DNA from: Fictibacillus norfolkensis
GTDB lineage: Bacteria > Bacillota > Bacilli > Bacillales > Fictibacillaceae
Assembly: GCF_014836645.1 (NCBI RefSeq)
Contig: NZ_JACSQM010000011.1
Location: 17,147-81,146, forward strand
DNA length: 64,000 nucleotides
Direction of reading: 5' to 3'
Below are positions 18,394 to 27,124 of this stretch, in pieces (the stretch's first letter is position 1; every line of letters begins with the position of its first letter). Made by a program: the position numbers and the translations under genes. Below the pieces are notes generated by a model. That model had not been told where the DNA came from. It ran no database searches and worked only from the letters and a program-made list of their open reading frames with translations.

Positions 18394-18816
18394 ATGGATA
18401 AAGAGCAGATGAAAAATAAAGTATTTGAAGTAGTAGACAAAAAGCAGACGGGCGTGCTGGCTACGGTTAAGAAGAACAAGCCACATTCTCGATACATGAC
18501 CTTCTTCCACGACGAGCTTACTTTTTATACACCAACAAGTATCGAGACTCATAAAGCCGACGAAATTCAAGATAACCCAAATGTTCACGTACTTGTCGGT
18601 TATGATGGTGAAGGATATAATGATCCTTATCTTGAAATCGAAGGTACAGCTACAATTCGAGATGATCAAGGGTTAAAAGAAAAGTTTTGGAACGATCAAA
18701 TGAAACACTATTTCGAAGGTCCAAATGACCCTAACTATATCTTGCTTGAGATCAAACCAAGCTTGATCCGACTTATGAACGATAGTGAACACGAACCACA
18801 AACATTAGAATTATAA
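18394..18816 (+). CDS. ydaG: General stress protein 26, pyridoxamine-phosphate-oxidase-like (YdaG)
   Basis: The product is 140 residues, the same length as B. subtilis YdaG, with the conserved KPHSRYMTFFHD, NPNVHVLVGYDGEG and LEIKPSLIRLMN segments of the split-barrel flavin-binding family. ATG 18394 is chosen because AAGGAGTGG ends eight bases before it; a GTG at 18385 lies inside that site. In B. subtilis the gene belongs to the sigma-B regulon, and a candidate sigma-B promoter is present. The biochemical role is unknown; it may bind FMN or F420-like cofactors. Confidence 0.9.
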   Translation: MDKEQMKNKVFEVVDKKQTGVLATVKKNKPHSRYMTFFHDELTFYTPTSIETHKADEIQDNPNVHVLVGYDGEGYNDPYLEIEGTATIRDDQGLKEKFWNDQMKHYFEGPNDPNYILLEIKPSLIRLMNDSEHEPQTLEL

Positions 18817-18820
18817 AAAT

Positions 18821-18855
18821 AAAGGCCTCTCTTTTGAATAAAAGAGGGGCCTTTG
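18821..18855. terminator. Terminator after ydaG
   Basis: The stem AAAGGCCTCTCTTTT / AAAAGAGGGGCCTTT has one mismatch; the A/T flanks make it usable from both strands. Confidence 0.8.
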
Positions 18856-18952
18856 TACGTCTAAATTCTTGAAAGGAAAGTAATTGTAATAAAAAGGAAG
18901 ATGATATATCTTAAAAAGTAAGAATATTGATGAATAAAAAGGGGGATTACTT

Positions 18953-19447
18953 TTGAAAAAATGGGGTGCTTTATTTATTGCAGGGGTTCTTCTTACGGGC
19001 TGCTCTGAAAAAGAAGCTGAAAAGGAATCGAAGTTCACGATTAAAGATGCGATCAAAAAGGATCATGTAGTTATACAGAACTTATCTGATAAAGAACATG
19101 AAATCATGACAGGTGCGACAAAAACAGAGTATTTGGTTCCTATGTTTGCTTTTTTGGATGATGTAAAAGCCAATAAGGAGAGCAAACTGCAAATAACGAT
19201 TTTTCCAAAAAGCGGTAAGCCGACAACAAGCGAGCTGCACTTTGTAAATAAAGATAAGACTGTTTTTAAGAATAAAAACAAAACATTTGCTATGCCAACA
19301 GGTGACATTGAATGTATAAGTATTTTAGATTCAAACAGACATATAGCATTAGATGGATGTAAGGGAGATTTGAATAATGTTTTTGTCATTCCGTTTGGAT
19401 CAAGAGATTATAATCTTGCGAAAGCGGAATATAAAAGCAATAAATAG
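18953..19447 (+). CDS. Small lipoprotein of unknown function
   Basis: The product is 164 residues. Signal peptide with lipobox LLTGC (Cys about residue 21) predicts lipid anchoring to the outer face of the membrane. TTG start with GGGGGA nine bases upstream. The mature part is Lys/Glu-rich and not a solute-binding-protein fold by length (usual Opp SBPs are over 500 residues). It lies 9 bases upstream of two Opp-type permease genes and is probably in their operon, so it may be an accessory of that transporter. No family recognised. Confidence 0.7.
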   Translation: MKKWGALFIAGVLLTGCSEKEAEKESKFTIKDAIKKDHVVIQNLSDKEHEIMTGATKTEYLVPMFAFLDDVKANKESKLQITIFPKSGKPTTSELHFVNKDKTVFKNKNKTFAMPTGDIECISILDSNRHIALDGCKGDLNNVFVIPFGSRDYNLAKAEYKSNK

Positions 19448-19456
19448 GGGGATTTT

Positions 19457-20311
19457 ATGCCGTTCATTTTAAGAGATAGTGTGTTTTCTTTTGTTCTATC
19501 TATAATTGGGATCATTCTCCTTGGTTCCATTCCTTTCATGTTTACTAACATGTCCTTCGATACGAATGGTTATTTGAATGGAATTGGTGAATTGTTTAAG
19601 GGACTGATGCATCCAGGAGAGATTATGTATTTTACGGAAAGCGGTAAGTACTCACTTTTCCCAAGCATGTGGAACATTTATGGTTATTCATTAACACTTT
19701 TGTTTTCTGCGTTTTTCATTGCACTTATCGCAGCGATTGTTTTGGCTATCACCATCTTTATGCTGCCATCACGCTTAAAAGATAAGATACGTGTGTTTTC
19801 ATTTGTATTTGAATCTATACCCGATGTATTGATTGCAATAGGCATACAGTTTTTTATTGTATGGTTTTTTAAAAAGACGAATATTCTTTTATTTCAGATT
19901 GTGTCACTGCATGATCAGAAGACATATGCTGTTCCTATTTTTTGTTTAACCATTGTTCCTTTGTTTATGATCTTACGCATTTTGCTTCTTAACATGGAAG
20001 ATGAATTTCAAAAAGATTATATCGATACAGCCAAAAGTAAAGGAATAGGAGGATTTCGTATTCTCTACAGGCATGTTTTGCCCAATACACTACTCAGTGT
20101 TTTTCATCAATCACGGAATATCCTTTGGTTTATGTTATCGAACTTATTAATGGTTGAATTTTTGTTTAATGTTTATGGAATTACAACTCTAGTCAGACAA
20201 ATGGGAAGTCCTGAAATTTTTACGATTTCCATGTTGTTATTGTTTATACCCATGTTTCTGTTTTTTACATGTCTTAGAATCTTTACATATAAGTGGGTGG
20301 GCCAAAAGTGA
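19457..20311 (+). CDS. ABC transporter permease, OppB/DppB-like
   Basis: The product is 284 residues with an N-terminal membrane anchor and about five further helices. The cytoplasmic EAA-like loop (DTAKSKGIGGFRILYRHVLP, about residues 193-212) fits a binding-protein-dependent permease of the peptide/nickel class. AGGGGGATTTT precedes ATG. The next permease starts inside its stop codon. No ATPase (OppD/F) and no peptide-binding protein is adjacent, so partners must be encoded elsewhere or the pair is specialised. Confidence 0.8.
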   Translation: MPFILRDSVFSFVLSIIGIILLGSIPFMFTNMSFDTNGYLNGIGELFKGLMHPGEIMYFTESGKYSLFPSMWNIYGYSLTLLFSAFFIALIAAIVLAITIFMLPSRLKDKIRVFSFVFESIPDVLIAIGIQFFIVWFFKKTNILLFQIVSLHDQKTYAVPIFCLTIVPLFMILRILLLNMEDEFQKDYIDTAKSKGIGGFRILYRHVLPNTLLSVFHQSRNILWFMLSNLLMVEFLFNVYGITTLVRQMGSPEIFTISMLLLFIPMFLFFTCLRIFTYKWVGQK

Positions 20312-21306
20312 TAAAGGGGATATGGAAGCAACCATTCTTTATAATAGGTTTTTTATTTGTCTTTTCATTGCTTACTTTTAGCTTGTACCACTATTATGTT
20401 ATGGATAACGAAATCTATGAAAATCAAATCGTTTACGAAGGTATCACACCGGTTGATAAAGCGCCTTTTGCTCCATCCAGTGAATATTGGTTCGGCAGTG
20501 ACAGGATGGGAGCAGACTTATTTTATCAAATCATATCTGGCGCCAAACATACATTAGGTATTGCCTTTTTAGCTAGTTTCCTTCGGATGATCCTTTCCTA
20601 TTTAGGAGGCATTTTGTTATTGAGTGCGGGTCGAATTCTACCAGTGGTTAAAGGTTTAGGACAATCCTTTTATTATATCCCTTCAGCTTTGCTCATTGCT
20701 CTGATTCTATGGCCAGTCATTATTTCAGATCAGTTTACATACTGGGACAAAGTATATTTTGAACTCTTATTAATAGTACTGATTGCTGTACCAAACACAG
20801 CCATTTTAATCAAGGAGGAAATTAACCTCATCCAGCAGGAAGAATTCATTACGAGTGCAAAACTGATGGGTGGGAGCAGATTGCGAATTCTAATTAAGCA
20901 TGTTATGCCACACCTATGGCCGAAGCTTCTTCTTATGTATGTTCAGCAAGTCATTGCGGTGTTACTTTTGCTAGCGCATCTTGGTATATTAGGAATCTTC
21001 TTTGGAGGGACGATTTTTCGGGAATACGGGATGGAATTCACAATACCTGTATCAGTTTCAAACGAATGGTCTGGACTACTAGGAGGCTATTATTATCAGC
21101 TAAGACTTGCACCATGGCTAGTGATTTTTCCAGTACTCAGTTTTGCAACCGTAATTATGGCGTTTAACTTTATGGCTGAAGGTATTAAGCGTGCGAGTGA
21201 TCAAACATTTGTGAAGAAAAAGGTAAAAAAGAAAGATTTCAGTAAAGTACAACCTACTGCAAAGGATGCCTCGTTTACCTTTATAAATAAGAAAAAGATC
21301 AGTTAA
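20308..21306 (+). CDS. ABC transporter permease, OppC/DppC-like
   Basis: The start is taken as GTG 20308, overlapping the previous stop as GTGA; an in-frame GTG at 20293 is also possible. About 332 residues. The N-terminal OppC-like part shows APSSEYWFGSDRMGADLF (the usual HxLGTDxxGRDxF segment), six helices, and an EAA loop with ITSAKLMGGSRLRILIKHVMP. It forms the heteromeric channel with the preceding permease. The C-terminus is long and Lys-rich. The operon lacks ATPase genes. Confidence 0.8.
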   Translation: MIKGIWKQPFFIIGFLFVFSLLTFSLYHYYVMDNEIYENQIVYEGITPVDKAPFAPSSEYWFGSDRMGADLFYQIISGAKHTLGIAFLASFLRMILSYLGGILLLSAGRILPVVKGLGQSFYYIPSALLIALILWPVIISDQFTYWDKVYFELLLIVLIAVPNTAILIKEEINLIQQEEFITSAKLMGGSRLRILIKHVMPHLWPKLLLMYVQQVIAVLLLLAHLGILGIFFGGTIFREYGMEFTIPVSVSNEWSGLLGGYYYQLRLAPWLVIFPVLSFATVIMAFNFMAEGIKRASDQTFVKKKVKKKDFSKVQPTAKDASFTFINKKKIS

Positions 21307-21308
21307 AT

Positions 21309-21340
21309 AAAAAAGCAAGAGCACAGACTCTTGCTTCTTA
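21309..21340. terminator. Shared terminator between the permease operon and yjcZ-like gene
   Basis: A perfect 9-bp stem (AAGCAAGAG / CTCTTGCTT) with A and T runs on both sides serves convergent transcripts. Confidence 0.85.
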
Positions 21341-21348
21341 ATAAACTA

Positions 21349-21525
21349 CTATCTCCACGACGCACCGATGATGATGAGAAGGATAAATAGCACGACAATT
21401 AAAGCGAAAGCGCCGCCTCCTCCGCCGTAGCCGCCATATCCGTAACCGCTGCATGGGGTGTAGCAACCATATCCGTAACCTGGATAGCCCCAGTTACGTT
21501 GTTGTTTCTGTCTTTTTCCAAACAT
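21349..21525 (-). CDS. YjcZ family sporulation protein
   Basis: 58 residues. A short basic head ([12 protein letters not shown]) is followed by a Gly/Tyr/Cys-rich stretch ([20 protein letters not shown]) and a C-terminal transmembrane helix ([18 protein letters not shown]), the hallmark of the YjcZ/SscA family of spore-associated small proteins. A strong AGGAGGACTT site precedes ATG 21525. Members act in spore assembly; this one's exact role is unknown. It shares a terminator with the convergent permease operon. Confidence 0.85.
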   Translation of the reverse strand: MFGKRQKQQRNWGYPGYGYGCYTPCSGYGYGGYGGGGGAFALIVVLFILLIIIGASWR

Positions 21526-21654
21526 GCTGTAAGTCCTCCTTCTTTCTTGTGCCTTATGCTTTCATCTTAGTGTATGTCCCAGAAGAAGGAGTGACATGGA
21601 CAAAATCCTAATGAACTTGAAAAAGTTTCATGGAATGCTAGGAGGACAATGCTA

Positions 21655-22141
21655 ATGAGTGAAGGGATCATGCAGTATAACAGTTTAGTAAATTGGCTTC
21701 AGGAGCTACAAAGAATGCCTGAAGAATATTGGCTGGAGCCTATTCAAGAAGATAAGTGGTCTAGGTGAAATCATCGCCCATATTAAAGCATGGGATGTGT
21801 TCGTTTGGGATGAAAGGTTTTCTTATTTTCTAAAAAGTACTAACACACCACCTAAAATAGGGGATGTAGAAGAAATAAATAAAAATGCTGCCCATGAAGC
21901 AAAATCGGGTATCTCCAAGAATGCTTTGATTGATGAAGTAATTGAATGTCGACTCGTCTTATCTAGAAAACTTCAAGAACTGCCGAATAGGATGTGGGAA
22001 GAAAAATTTCAGTTGGGACATTCATGGATTACATTATGTGAATATATTAAGGGTATGATTGAACACGATGATCATCATAAAAATCAAATTGAAAAATTCC
22101 TTTTGAATAAAGGGATTGAACTCTTCAAACAAGAAGTGTGA
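21655..22141 (+). pseudogene. DinB-like (YfiT/DinB_2) protein gene, broken by a frameshift
   Basis: A good AGGAGG site precedes ATG 21655, and the product starts MSEGIMQYNSLVNWL. After about 37 codons, near 21760, the frame reaches a stop (TGA 21766), while the +1 frame continues as GLGEIIAHIKAWDVFVWDER and on to 22141 (about 125 more residues, ending with HDDHHKNQIEKFL). The joined sequence is a normal DinB-type four-helix bundle with the His residues that bind metal. A one-base deletion in or before GGTCTAGG explains it; a sequencing error is possible. Confidence 0.75.
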
Positions 22142-22205
22142 ATATGTAGGAAATAAAGTCGAATTTCCCCGGAAATTATCTTAGGAAATAATGGAAACCT
22201 TTAAA

Positions 22206-22238
22206 AGAGCTTCTATCAAGACAGAAGTTCTTTTTTTC
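22206..22238 (+). terminator. Terminator after the broken DinB-like gene
   Basis: The stem AGAGCTTCT / AGAAGTTCT (one G-T pair) around ATCAAGAC is followed by a T run. Confidence 0.75.
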
Positions 22239-22273
22239 GTTAACATAAAAGAAAAATGAATGAAAGAGGACTT

Positions 22274-23143
22274 ATGGATACAGTAACTCACACATTGTTT
22301 GGTTTAACGTTGTATGGCGCTGCGAATAAAATGAACATGGACAAGTCACACAAGAGGGCTTTGTTGTTTACTACAGTGGTTGGCAGTCAGATTCCTGATA
22401 TTGATGTGGTCGTAAACCTTACGGAAACGGGCCGAATCATGCAGCAGATGTGGCATAGAGGATTAACACATTCTTTTTTCCTCGTCCCTGTTTGGGGCAT
22501 TATCATCTATCTTCTTAGCAGGCTTTTATTTAAGGTGAAAGATCGAAGGCTTTTCTACTGGGCGCTCTTAGCCGTGTTTATTCATAATACGAGTGATCTC
22601 TTTAACACGTGGGGAACAGGATATCTCGAGCCTTTCTCAAGCTATCGAGTCACATTTGGTACGATTCCCATTGTTGATTTTGTATATTGGTTCTTGATGC
22701 TCGCTGGTTTTATCGTTTCAAGAAAAAAAGAACCATCAGATCGTTTTAAAGTTTTCCGCGTGGTATGGATTTTGATGGTTGCACATGTTGCAGTTCAGTC
22801 GCTACAAGGTTATGTCATCTATAATGAAGCAAAAGAAAAGTATGATGAGGTAGCATTAGCGGCAGGCTTTGTTCCTACCCAGTTTCAAGTGATCGGTAAA
22901 AAAGATAGTAAAGTAGAGATTGTAAAAGATAGTCTTTTTATTGAGCCTGAGGTAGAGCATGTGTTGGTTTCCAGCGATGAAGCTGATCTAGAGCCGCTTT
23001 TTGAAGAGAATCCAAAAGCAAAAACTCTTTATGATTGGTCTCCGTTCGTTGTTGTGGTTGAAGAAGAAAAGAAACTAGGGATCTATGATCCTCGTTTTTA
23101 TCGCAATGGAGAATCCTTTTTGTATGAGTTCATAGAAAAGTAA
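22274..23143 (+). CDS. YfhP-like membrane-bound metal-dependent hydrolase family protein
   Basis: Start ATG 22274 (MDTVTHTLFG) is the family start and has AAAGAGGA just before it; an in-frame ATG lies at 22256. 289 residues. Conserved segments are DTVTHTLFGLTLYG, SQIPDIDVV and WHRGLTHSFFLVP, carrying the His and Asp residues of the YdjM/YfhP family of predicted membrane hydrolases, plus four or five transmembrane helices. In B. subtilis yfhP lies near mutY and is regulated during sporulation; the substrate is unknown. Confidence 0.85.
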   Translation: MDTVTHTLFGLTLYGAANKMNMDKSHKRALLFTTVVGSQIPDIDVVVNLTETGRIMQQMWHRGLTHSFFLVPVWGIIIYLLSRLLFKVKDRRLFYWALLAVFIHNTSDLFNTWGTGYLEPFSSYRVTFGTIPIVDFVYWFLMLAGFIVSRKKEPSDRFKVFRVVWILMVAHVAVQSLQGYVIYNEAKEKYDEVALAAGFVPTQFQVIGKKDSKVEIVKDSLFIEPEVEHVLVSSDEADLEPLFEENPKAKTLYDWSPFVVVVEEEKKLGIYDPRFYRNGESFLYEFIEK

Positions 23144-23167
23144 CCCGCCTACATTAGCGGGTTACTT
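23141..23167. terminator. Shared terminator between yfhP-like gene and pbp
   Basis: The perfect stem GTAACCCGC / GCGGGTTAC lies between two converging genes. Confidence 0.85.
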
Positions 23168-23173
23168 CTTTGA

Positions 23174-25573
23174 TTACGGTGTAGTTGTTGTTCCAGATGT
23201 TCCAGCATCTGCTCCTGTTCCTGTTCCCGTACCTTGACCACCGTCCGCTGGTGGTGGCTCAGTCGGTGGCGGATCTGTTGTCGGAGGAGGTTCCGTTGGT
23301 GGTGGATCTGGTACTGTTGGTGGATCCTCCGGTTCAGGTTTTGTATCAGGATCATCCGGGTTATCATCTTGTGGTGGTGGAGGATCAGCCTCGTCCTCTG
23401 GCTTTGTTGGAGGAGGCTCTGTTTGTTTTTCGTCTTCGTTCTTTTTCTCTTCTTCTTTAACCTTATCTGAATCTTTCTTTTTATCATCCTTCATTTCTTT
23501 ATTTTCTTTTTTGTTTGTCTTTGTCCGTTCGTTCTTAGCGGCTTTCTTTGTTTTAACCGGAGCAGTCATCTCTTTAAGCGATGTCCCTTTTACGATGAGC
23601 TCTTTCGTTACATTAGAACCGTTTTCATCTTTCGTTACATATCCAGTATTTTTATTGATGTATACTTCCTCAACAGATTTTGGCTTAGAAAATCCAGCAG
23701 TCTTTTTATCTTTTGATACTTCAGAGACGATTGACTTGAAAATGTATTTTGCGATTTTTTGGTCTTCAGGTGTTAGGTAGCTCTCAGCTGTTGTTTTGTC
23801 ATAACCTGTCCATACAGCGGCTGTGTAATTTGTTGTATAACCTGCGAACCAAGAGTCACTAGAGCCCTTCTCAATATGATCAAGACCATCTGGCATATTC
23901 GTCGTTCCTGTTTTTCCTGCAACCTCTAACCCGGGGACAGCGGCTAGCGTTCCTGTTCCTCGTTTAACAACATCTTTAAGCATATCTGTAATCATATAAG
24001 CCGTGTAATCATGCATGGCTGCAACAGGCTTTGATTCGTACTTCGTTTCATATCCATCCGGATATTTTACACTACGAAGCGTGGTCGGTTTATGATAGAC
24101 ACCTTGGTTTCCGAATGCCGTATAAGCGCCTGCTAGTTCAAGCGGTGAGGGCCCTTTGCCAAATCCGCCAATGGCATAGGCAGGATGAGCGTTCTTAATA
24201 GGAATACCTAATTGTTTGGCAAAGCTTACAGCATCTTCTGAGCCAACTTCCATAAAGCTTTTGATCGCAGGTATGTTGTAGGAATGAACGAGTGCTTCTC
24301 TCATGGAAACCTCTCCATGAAATTCATCATCCCAGTTTCCGGCTTCCCAACCGTCGATCTCTAACTCTTCATCTTTAATCTGTTTATACGTAGACCATTT
24401 AAACTTTTCTATTGCTGGACCATAATCTAAGATGGGTTTGATGGTCGAACCGGGCTGGCGTGTTATATCAGTCGCATAGTTAAATCCTTTTTCAATGTTT
24501 TGCTCACCGCTTGTTCGGTTCCCGCCTAATGCGCGAATTACACCTGTCTTTGTATCGAGCAGCGCGACACCGGCCTTGAATTTGTCATTTGGATAGTTTA
24601 CATATTCTTCAGTAGATAGCACTTTTTCTGTATGAGCTTGAGCTTTTGGATCAAGCGTTGTGTAAATTTTTAATCCGCCTTCATAAATCGCTCTCTCAGA
24701 AACTCCTTTTTCTTTTAATTCCTTAATCACTTGCTGAATAAAAGCATCATACTTTAATCGCTTCGTTTTTTCTTTTGAGAGGGATTCCGTTACGGATGTA
24801 CGGAGAGCTTCTTCTTTTTGCTGTTTAGTAATTGCACCATTCTTGTACATGAGCTGCAGTACGGTATTTCGTCTTTCTTCTGCCACTTTAGGGTGAAGGA
24901 AAGGATCGTAACTGCTCGGCCTTTGAGGAAGACCAGCTAAAAGAGCGGCTTCTGCGGGCGATAGATCTTTAAGAGGCTTATTAAAATAGGTTTTTGAGGC
25001 AGTCGCAACACCATATGCTCCGCTGCCAAAATAGATTTTGTTTAAGTACATCTCCAGGATTTGATTCTTTGTGTACTTTTGTTCTAATTGAATAGCAAGA
25101 TAAGCTTCTTGCACTTTTCGTTCGAGTGTCTTGTCGGACGATAGAACTGAGTTTTTTACAACCTGCTGTGTGATCGTACTTGCTCCTTCAGCACCGAATC
25201 CATCTTGTACATTTGCAACCGCGGCTCCGACTATACGCTTCACGTCTATTCCCATGTGATCTTTAAATCGAACGTCTTCTGTAGAGATAAATGCTTGTTG
25301 AACAAGTTCTGGTATGTCATCAATCTTGATATATTCTCGTCGTTCAGAGCTTGTTACATACGTGATGAACTTATCGTTCATATCGTAGATCATCGATGAT
25401 TGAGGATCCTTCAGGTCGTCAGCTGTAAGCTTCGGAGTTCCATTCACGTATGCATAGATCATGGCCCCTCCAAATGTCACACTGGATAAGAAAAGAATGA
25501 GAGTAATAATAGCTGTTCGCCGAATCCAAAGTGATCGTTTTCTTTTCTGACGAAGTACAGACCGTTTCGCCAT
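23174..25573 (-). CDS. Class A penicillin-binding protein (PBP1A family)
   Basis: The product is 799 residues. Basic cytoplasmic tail and one transmembrane helix (about 19-41), then a glycosyltransferase domain with STEDVRFKDHMGIDVKRI, GASTITQQVVKN and QLEQKYTKNQILEMYLN motifs, then a transpeptidase with SxxK (GSTIKP), SYN and KTGTTN motifs. It polymerises and cross-links peptidoglycan at the outer membrane face. The C-terminal ~130 residues are disordered: a Lys/Glu-rich linker followed by a Pro/Thr/Asp-rich tail built of PPPTEPPP-like units and a GTGTG end. This low-complexity tail creates several long spurious ORFs on the other strand. Confidence 0.9.
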   Translation of the reverse strand: MAKRSVLRQKRKRSLWIRRTAIITLILFLSSVTFGGAMIYAYVNGTPKLTADDLKDPQSSMIYDMNDKFITYVTSSERREYIKIDDIPELVQQAFISTEDVRFKDHMGIDVKRIVGAAVANVQDGFGAEGASTITQQVVKNSVLSSDKTLERKVQEAYLAIQLEQKYTKNQILEMYLNKIYFGSGAYGVATASKTYFNKPLKDLSPAEAALLAGLPQRPSSYDPFLHPKVAEERRNTVLQLMYKNGAITKQQKEEALRTSVTESLSKEKTKRLKYDAFIQQVIKELKEKGVSERAIYEGGLKIYTTLDPKAQAHTEKVLSTEEYVNYPNDKFKAGVALLDTKTGVIRALGGNRTSGEQNIEKGFNYATDITRQPGSTIKPILDYGPAIEKFKWSTYKQIKDEELEIDGWEAGNWDDEFHGEVSMREALVHSYNIPAIKSFMEVGSEDAVSFAKQLGIPIKNAHPAYAIGGFGKGPSPLELAGAYTAFGNQGVYHKPTTLRSVKYPDGYETKYESKPVAAMHDYTAYMITDMLKDVVKRGTGTLAAVPGLEVAGKTGTTNMPDGLDHIEKGSSDSWFAGYTTNYTAAVWTGYDKTTAESYLTPEDQKIAKYIFKSIVSEVSKDKKTAGFSKPKSVEEVYINKNTGYVTKDENGSNVTKELIVKGTSLKEMTAPVKTKKAAKNERTKTNKKENKEMKDDKKKDSDKVKEEEKKNEDEKQTEPPPTKPEDEADPPPPQDDNPDDPDTKPEPEDPPTVPDPPPTEPPPTTDPPPTEPPPADGGQGTGTGTGADAGTSGTTTTP

Positions 25574-25684
25574 AGCACTCTTCCTTTCTCTAAGTTTCTA
25601 CTCCTGATTTACCCAATACTTGTAAATATAAAACAGTTTATAAAGAGACTGGATGGGGGACAGTTAAATTAGAGGAGTGATTTT

Positions 25685-25987
25685 ATGAAAACACAGACGA
25701 AAGAAAGAGCTCAGATTATTTACTCCATGTTGGAAGATATTCATCAAAACAAAAGCTTAAGTGAAGAACAGCTCAATAAATTAACGGAAGTTGCTCAACT
25801 ATTAAAAGAAGATGTTGAGATCGGAGAGAAAACTTCTGGTGTACTAGATGATATGAGTGAATTTGGAGAGAAGGCTCTTCAATTGTCATCAGAACAACAA
25901 TTAAACGATTATTTAAAGCAAGAAGATCGAAAAGTTGAAGAGTATTATGATCATTTTAAGATGTTATTTAATGAAGAAAGATCATAA
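25685..25987 (+). CDS. Conserved-looking small helical protein, unknown function
   Basis: The product is 100 residues, acidic and wholly helical by composition, with no membrane segment or cysteines. GAGGAGTGATTTT precedes ATG. It is divergent from the pbp gene and ends just before a separate GNAT/TetR operon. I do not recognise it. The amphipathic pattern suggests a small soluble regulatory or structural protein. Ordinary composition relative to neighbours. Confidence 0.6.
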   Translation: MKTQTKERAQIIYSMLEDIHQNKSLSEEQLNKLTEVAQLLKEDVEIGEKTSGVLDDMSEFGEKALQLSSEQQLNDYLKQEDRKVEEYYDHFKMLFNEERS

Positions 25988-26063
25988 ATGTGGAAAGCTG
26001 ATATCTAGGGGGATTTTTCTCTGGATATCAGTTTTTTAATTTCGAGAAAAGGAATTCTGATTT

Positions 26064-26070
26064 TGTCGAA
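26064..26070 (+). promoter_or_regulatory. Possible Spo0A box (TGTCGAA)
   Basis: TTTTGTCGAAC contains the exact 7-bp 0A core 95 bases upstream of the GNAT gene. A seven-base match occurs by chance often enough that this is only suggestive. Confidence 0.35.
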
Positions 26071-26113
26071 CGATTATGTTGGTCATACATTTCTTTTTTT
26101 TATAAAATTTAAT

Positions 26114-26131
26114 AAAACGACCAGTCGTTTT
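26114..26131. promoter_or_regulatory. Palindromic operator, probably for the TetR regulator downstream
   Basis: Arms AAAACGAC and GTCGTTTT flank CA: a perfect 8-bp inverted repeat 28 bases before the start of the GNAT gene. TetR-family repressors commonly bind such GACC..GGTC / CGAC..GTCG palindromes, and a TetR gene is second in this operon. Confidence 0.65.
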
Positions 26132-26158
26132 TAAAAAGAAGATTGAGGAGTGATTGTA

Positions 26159-27067
26159 GTGTTAGTCATTAAACGATTTAGTGAGTTAACCTTTAATGAA
26201 GCGATTTCGTTATGGAACGAATCGTGGAAGCATTATTTCTCTGATATGACCATGGACCTTAATCGATTCATACAAAAGATTGCAGGTGAAGGAATTTCCT
26301 TAGAAAAGTCAGTCGTGGCTGTTTACGATGGCAAGTTGGCAGGGTTTGTACTGAACAGTTTTCGAACGATTAACGGCAAACGATACGTATGGAACGGAGG
26401 GACCGCGATCGCTCCAGATTTTAGAGGAATGGGTGTTGGCAAGAAACTCATAACCGTCTGTCTAAACATATATGCAGAAGAAAAGGTCGAAATCGCAAGG
26501 CTCGAAGCGATAAAAGAAAATGAACCTGCTATTCAACTATATAAAAGCATGGGTTATGAGACGTTTGAAGAACTGACATATCTTCAGCATGAAGGGCTCA
26601 TTACAGCTTGGAACAGTGCAAGTTCAGAAATACAGATCAAAGAAGTATCTCTGTTTGATATACAACGATTGTCCTTTTTTAAACCTAGTACCGCATGGCA
26701 GACGCAATTTCAGAGTCTAAGAGACTGTATTTGTGTGGTAGGAATGAAAGACGAAATTCCACTCGGATATGCTGTGTATAAAAAAGTGCATAATGAAACA
26801 GGGAAGCTATCCGCAATTCTACTCTATCAATGTGTAACCGACGAACAGAATGAATTCCAAGAGGAGACGGTGAGAGAATTAGTAAAAACCGCATTCGCCT
26901 CAGCTGAGGAATCTGTAAAAAGGTTAACGATCAACATACCTAAAAAAGAGGATTCATTAAACAAACTTTTGCGTGATACAGGATTTACGACGTATGTTGA
27001 ACAAGTACATATGGAACGGGTAATCAGTCAAACATCCGAGCCGAAAGCAGTGAAAACTTTTTCCTAA
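26159..27067 (+). CDS. GNAT N-acetyltransferase
   Basis: Start GTG 26159 (GAGGAG eight bases before); an in-frame GTG at 26150 overlaps that site. About 302 residues. The first half is a typical GNAT domain with the acetyl-CoA binding loop APDFRGMGVGKKL (about residues 80-92) and ENEPAIQLYKSMGY; the second half resembles a diverged second GNAT-like domain. The acceptor is unknown. A TetR gene lies 57 bases downstream in the same direction, and a palindromic operator precedes this gene, so expression is probably released by a ligand of that repressor. Confidence 0.85.
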   Translation: MLVIKRFSELTFNEAISLWNESWKHYFSDMTMDLNRFIQKIAGEGISLEKSVVAVYDGKLAGFVLNSFRTINGKRYVWNGGTAIAPDFRGMGVGKKLITVCLNIYAEEKVEIARLEAIKENEPAIQLYKSMGYETFEELTYLQHEGLITAWNSASSEIQIKEVSLFDIQRLSFFKPSTAWQTQFQSLRDCICVVGMKDEIPLGYAVYKKVHNETGKLSAILLYQCVTDEQNEFQEETVRELVKTAFASAEESVKRLTINIPKKEDSLNKLLRDTGFTTYVEQVHMERVISQTSEPKAVKTFS

Positions 27068-27124
27068 ATAGACTGAAAACTCTGTTATACTTATAGAAGA
27101 CGTGTCATAAATGGAGGAAGCATC

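Noticed and set aside
19457..21306. Importer for the IDNGPNPT peptide
   Set aside because: Opp-type permeases are in the window, but they lie 18 kb from the peptide gene and lack ATPase and binding protein, so no link can be supported.
23185..23470. Long plus-strand ORFs opposite the PBP tail
   Set aside because: They are mirror images of the Pro/Thr/Asp-rich low-complexity tail of the PBP on the minus strand and have no binding sites.
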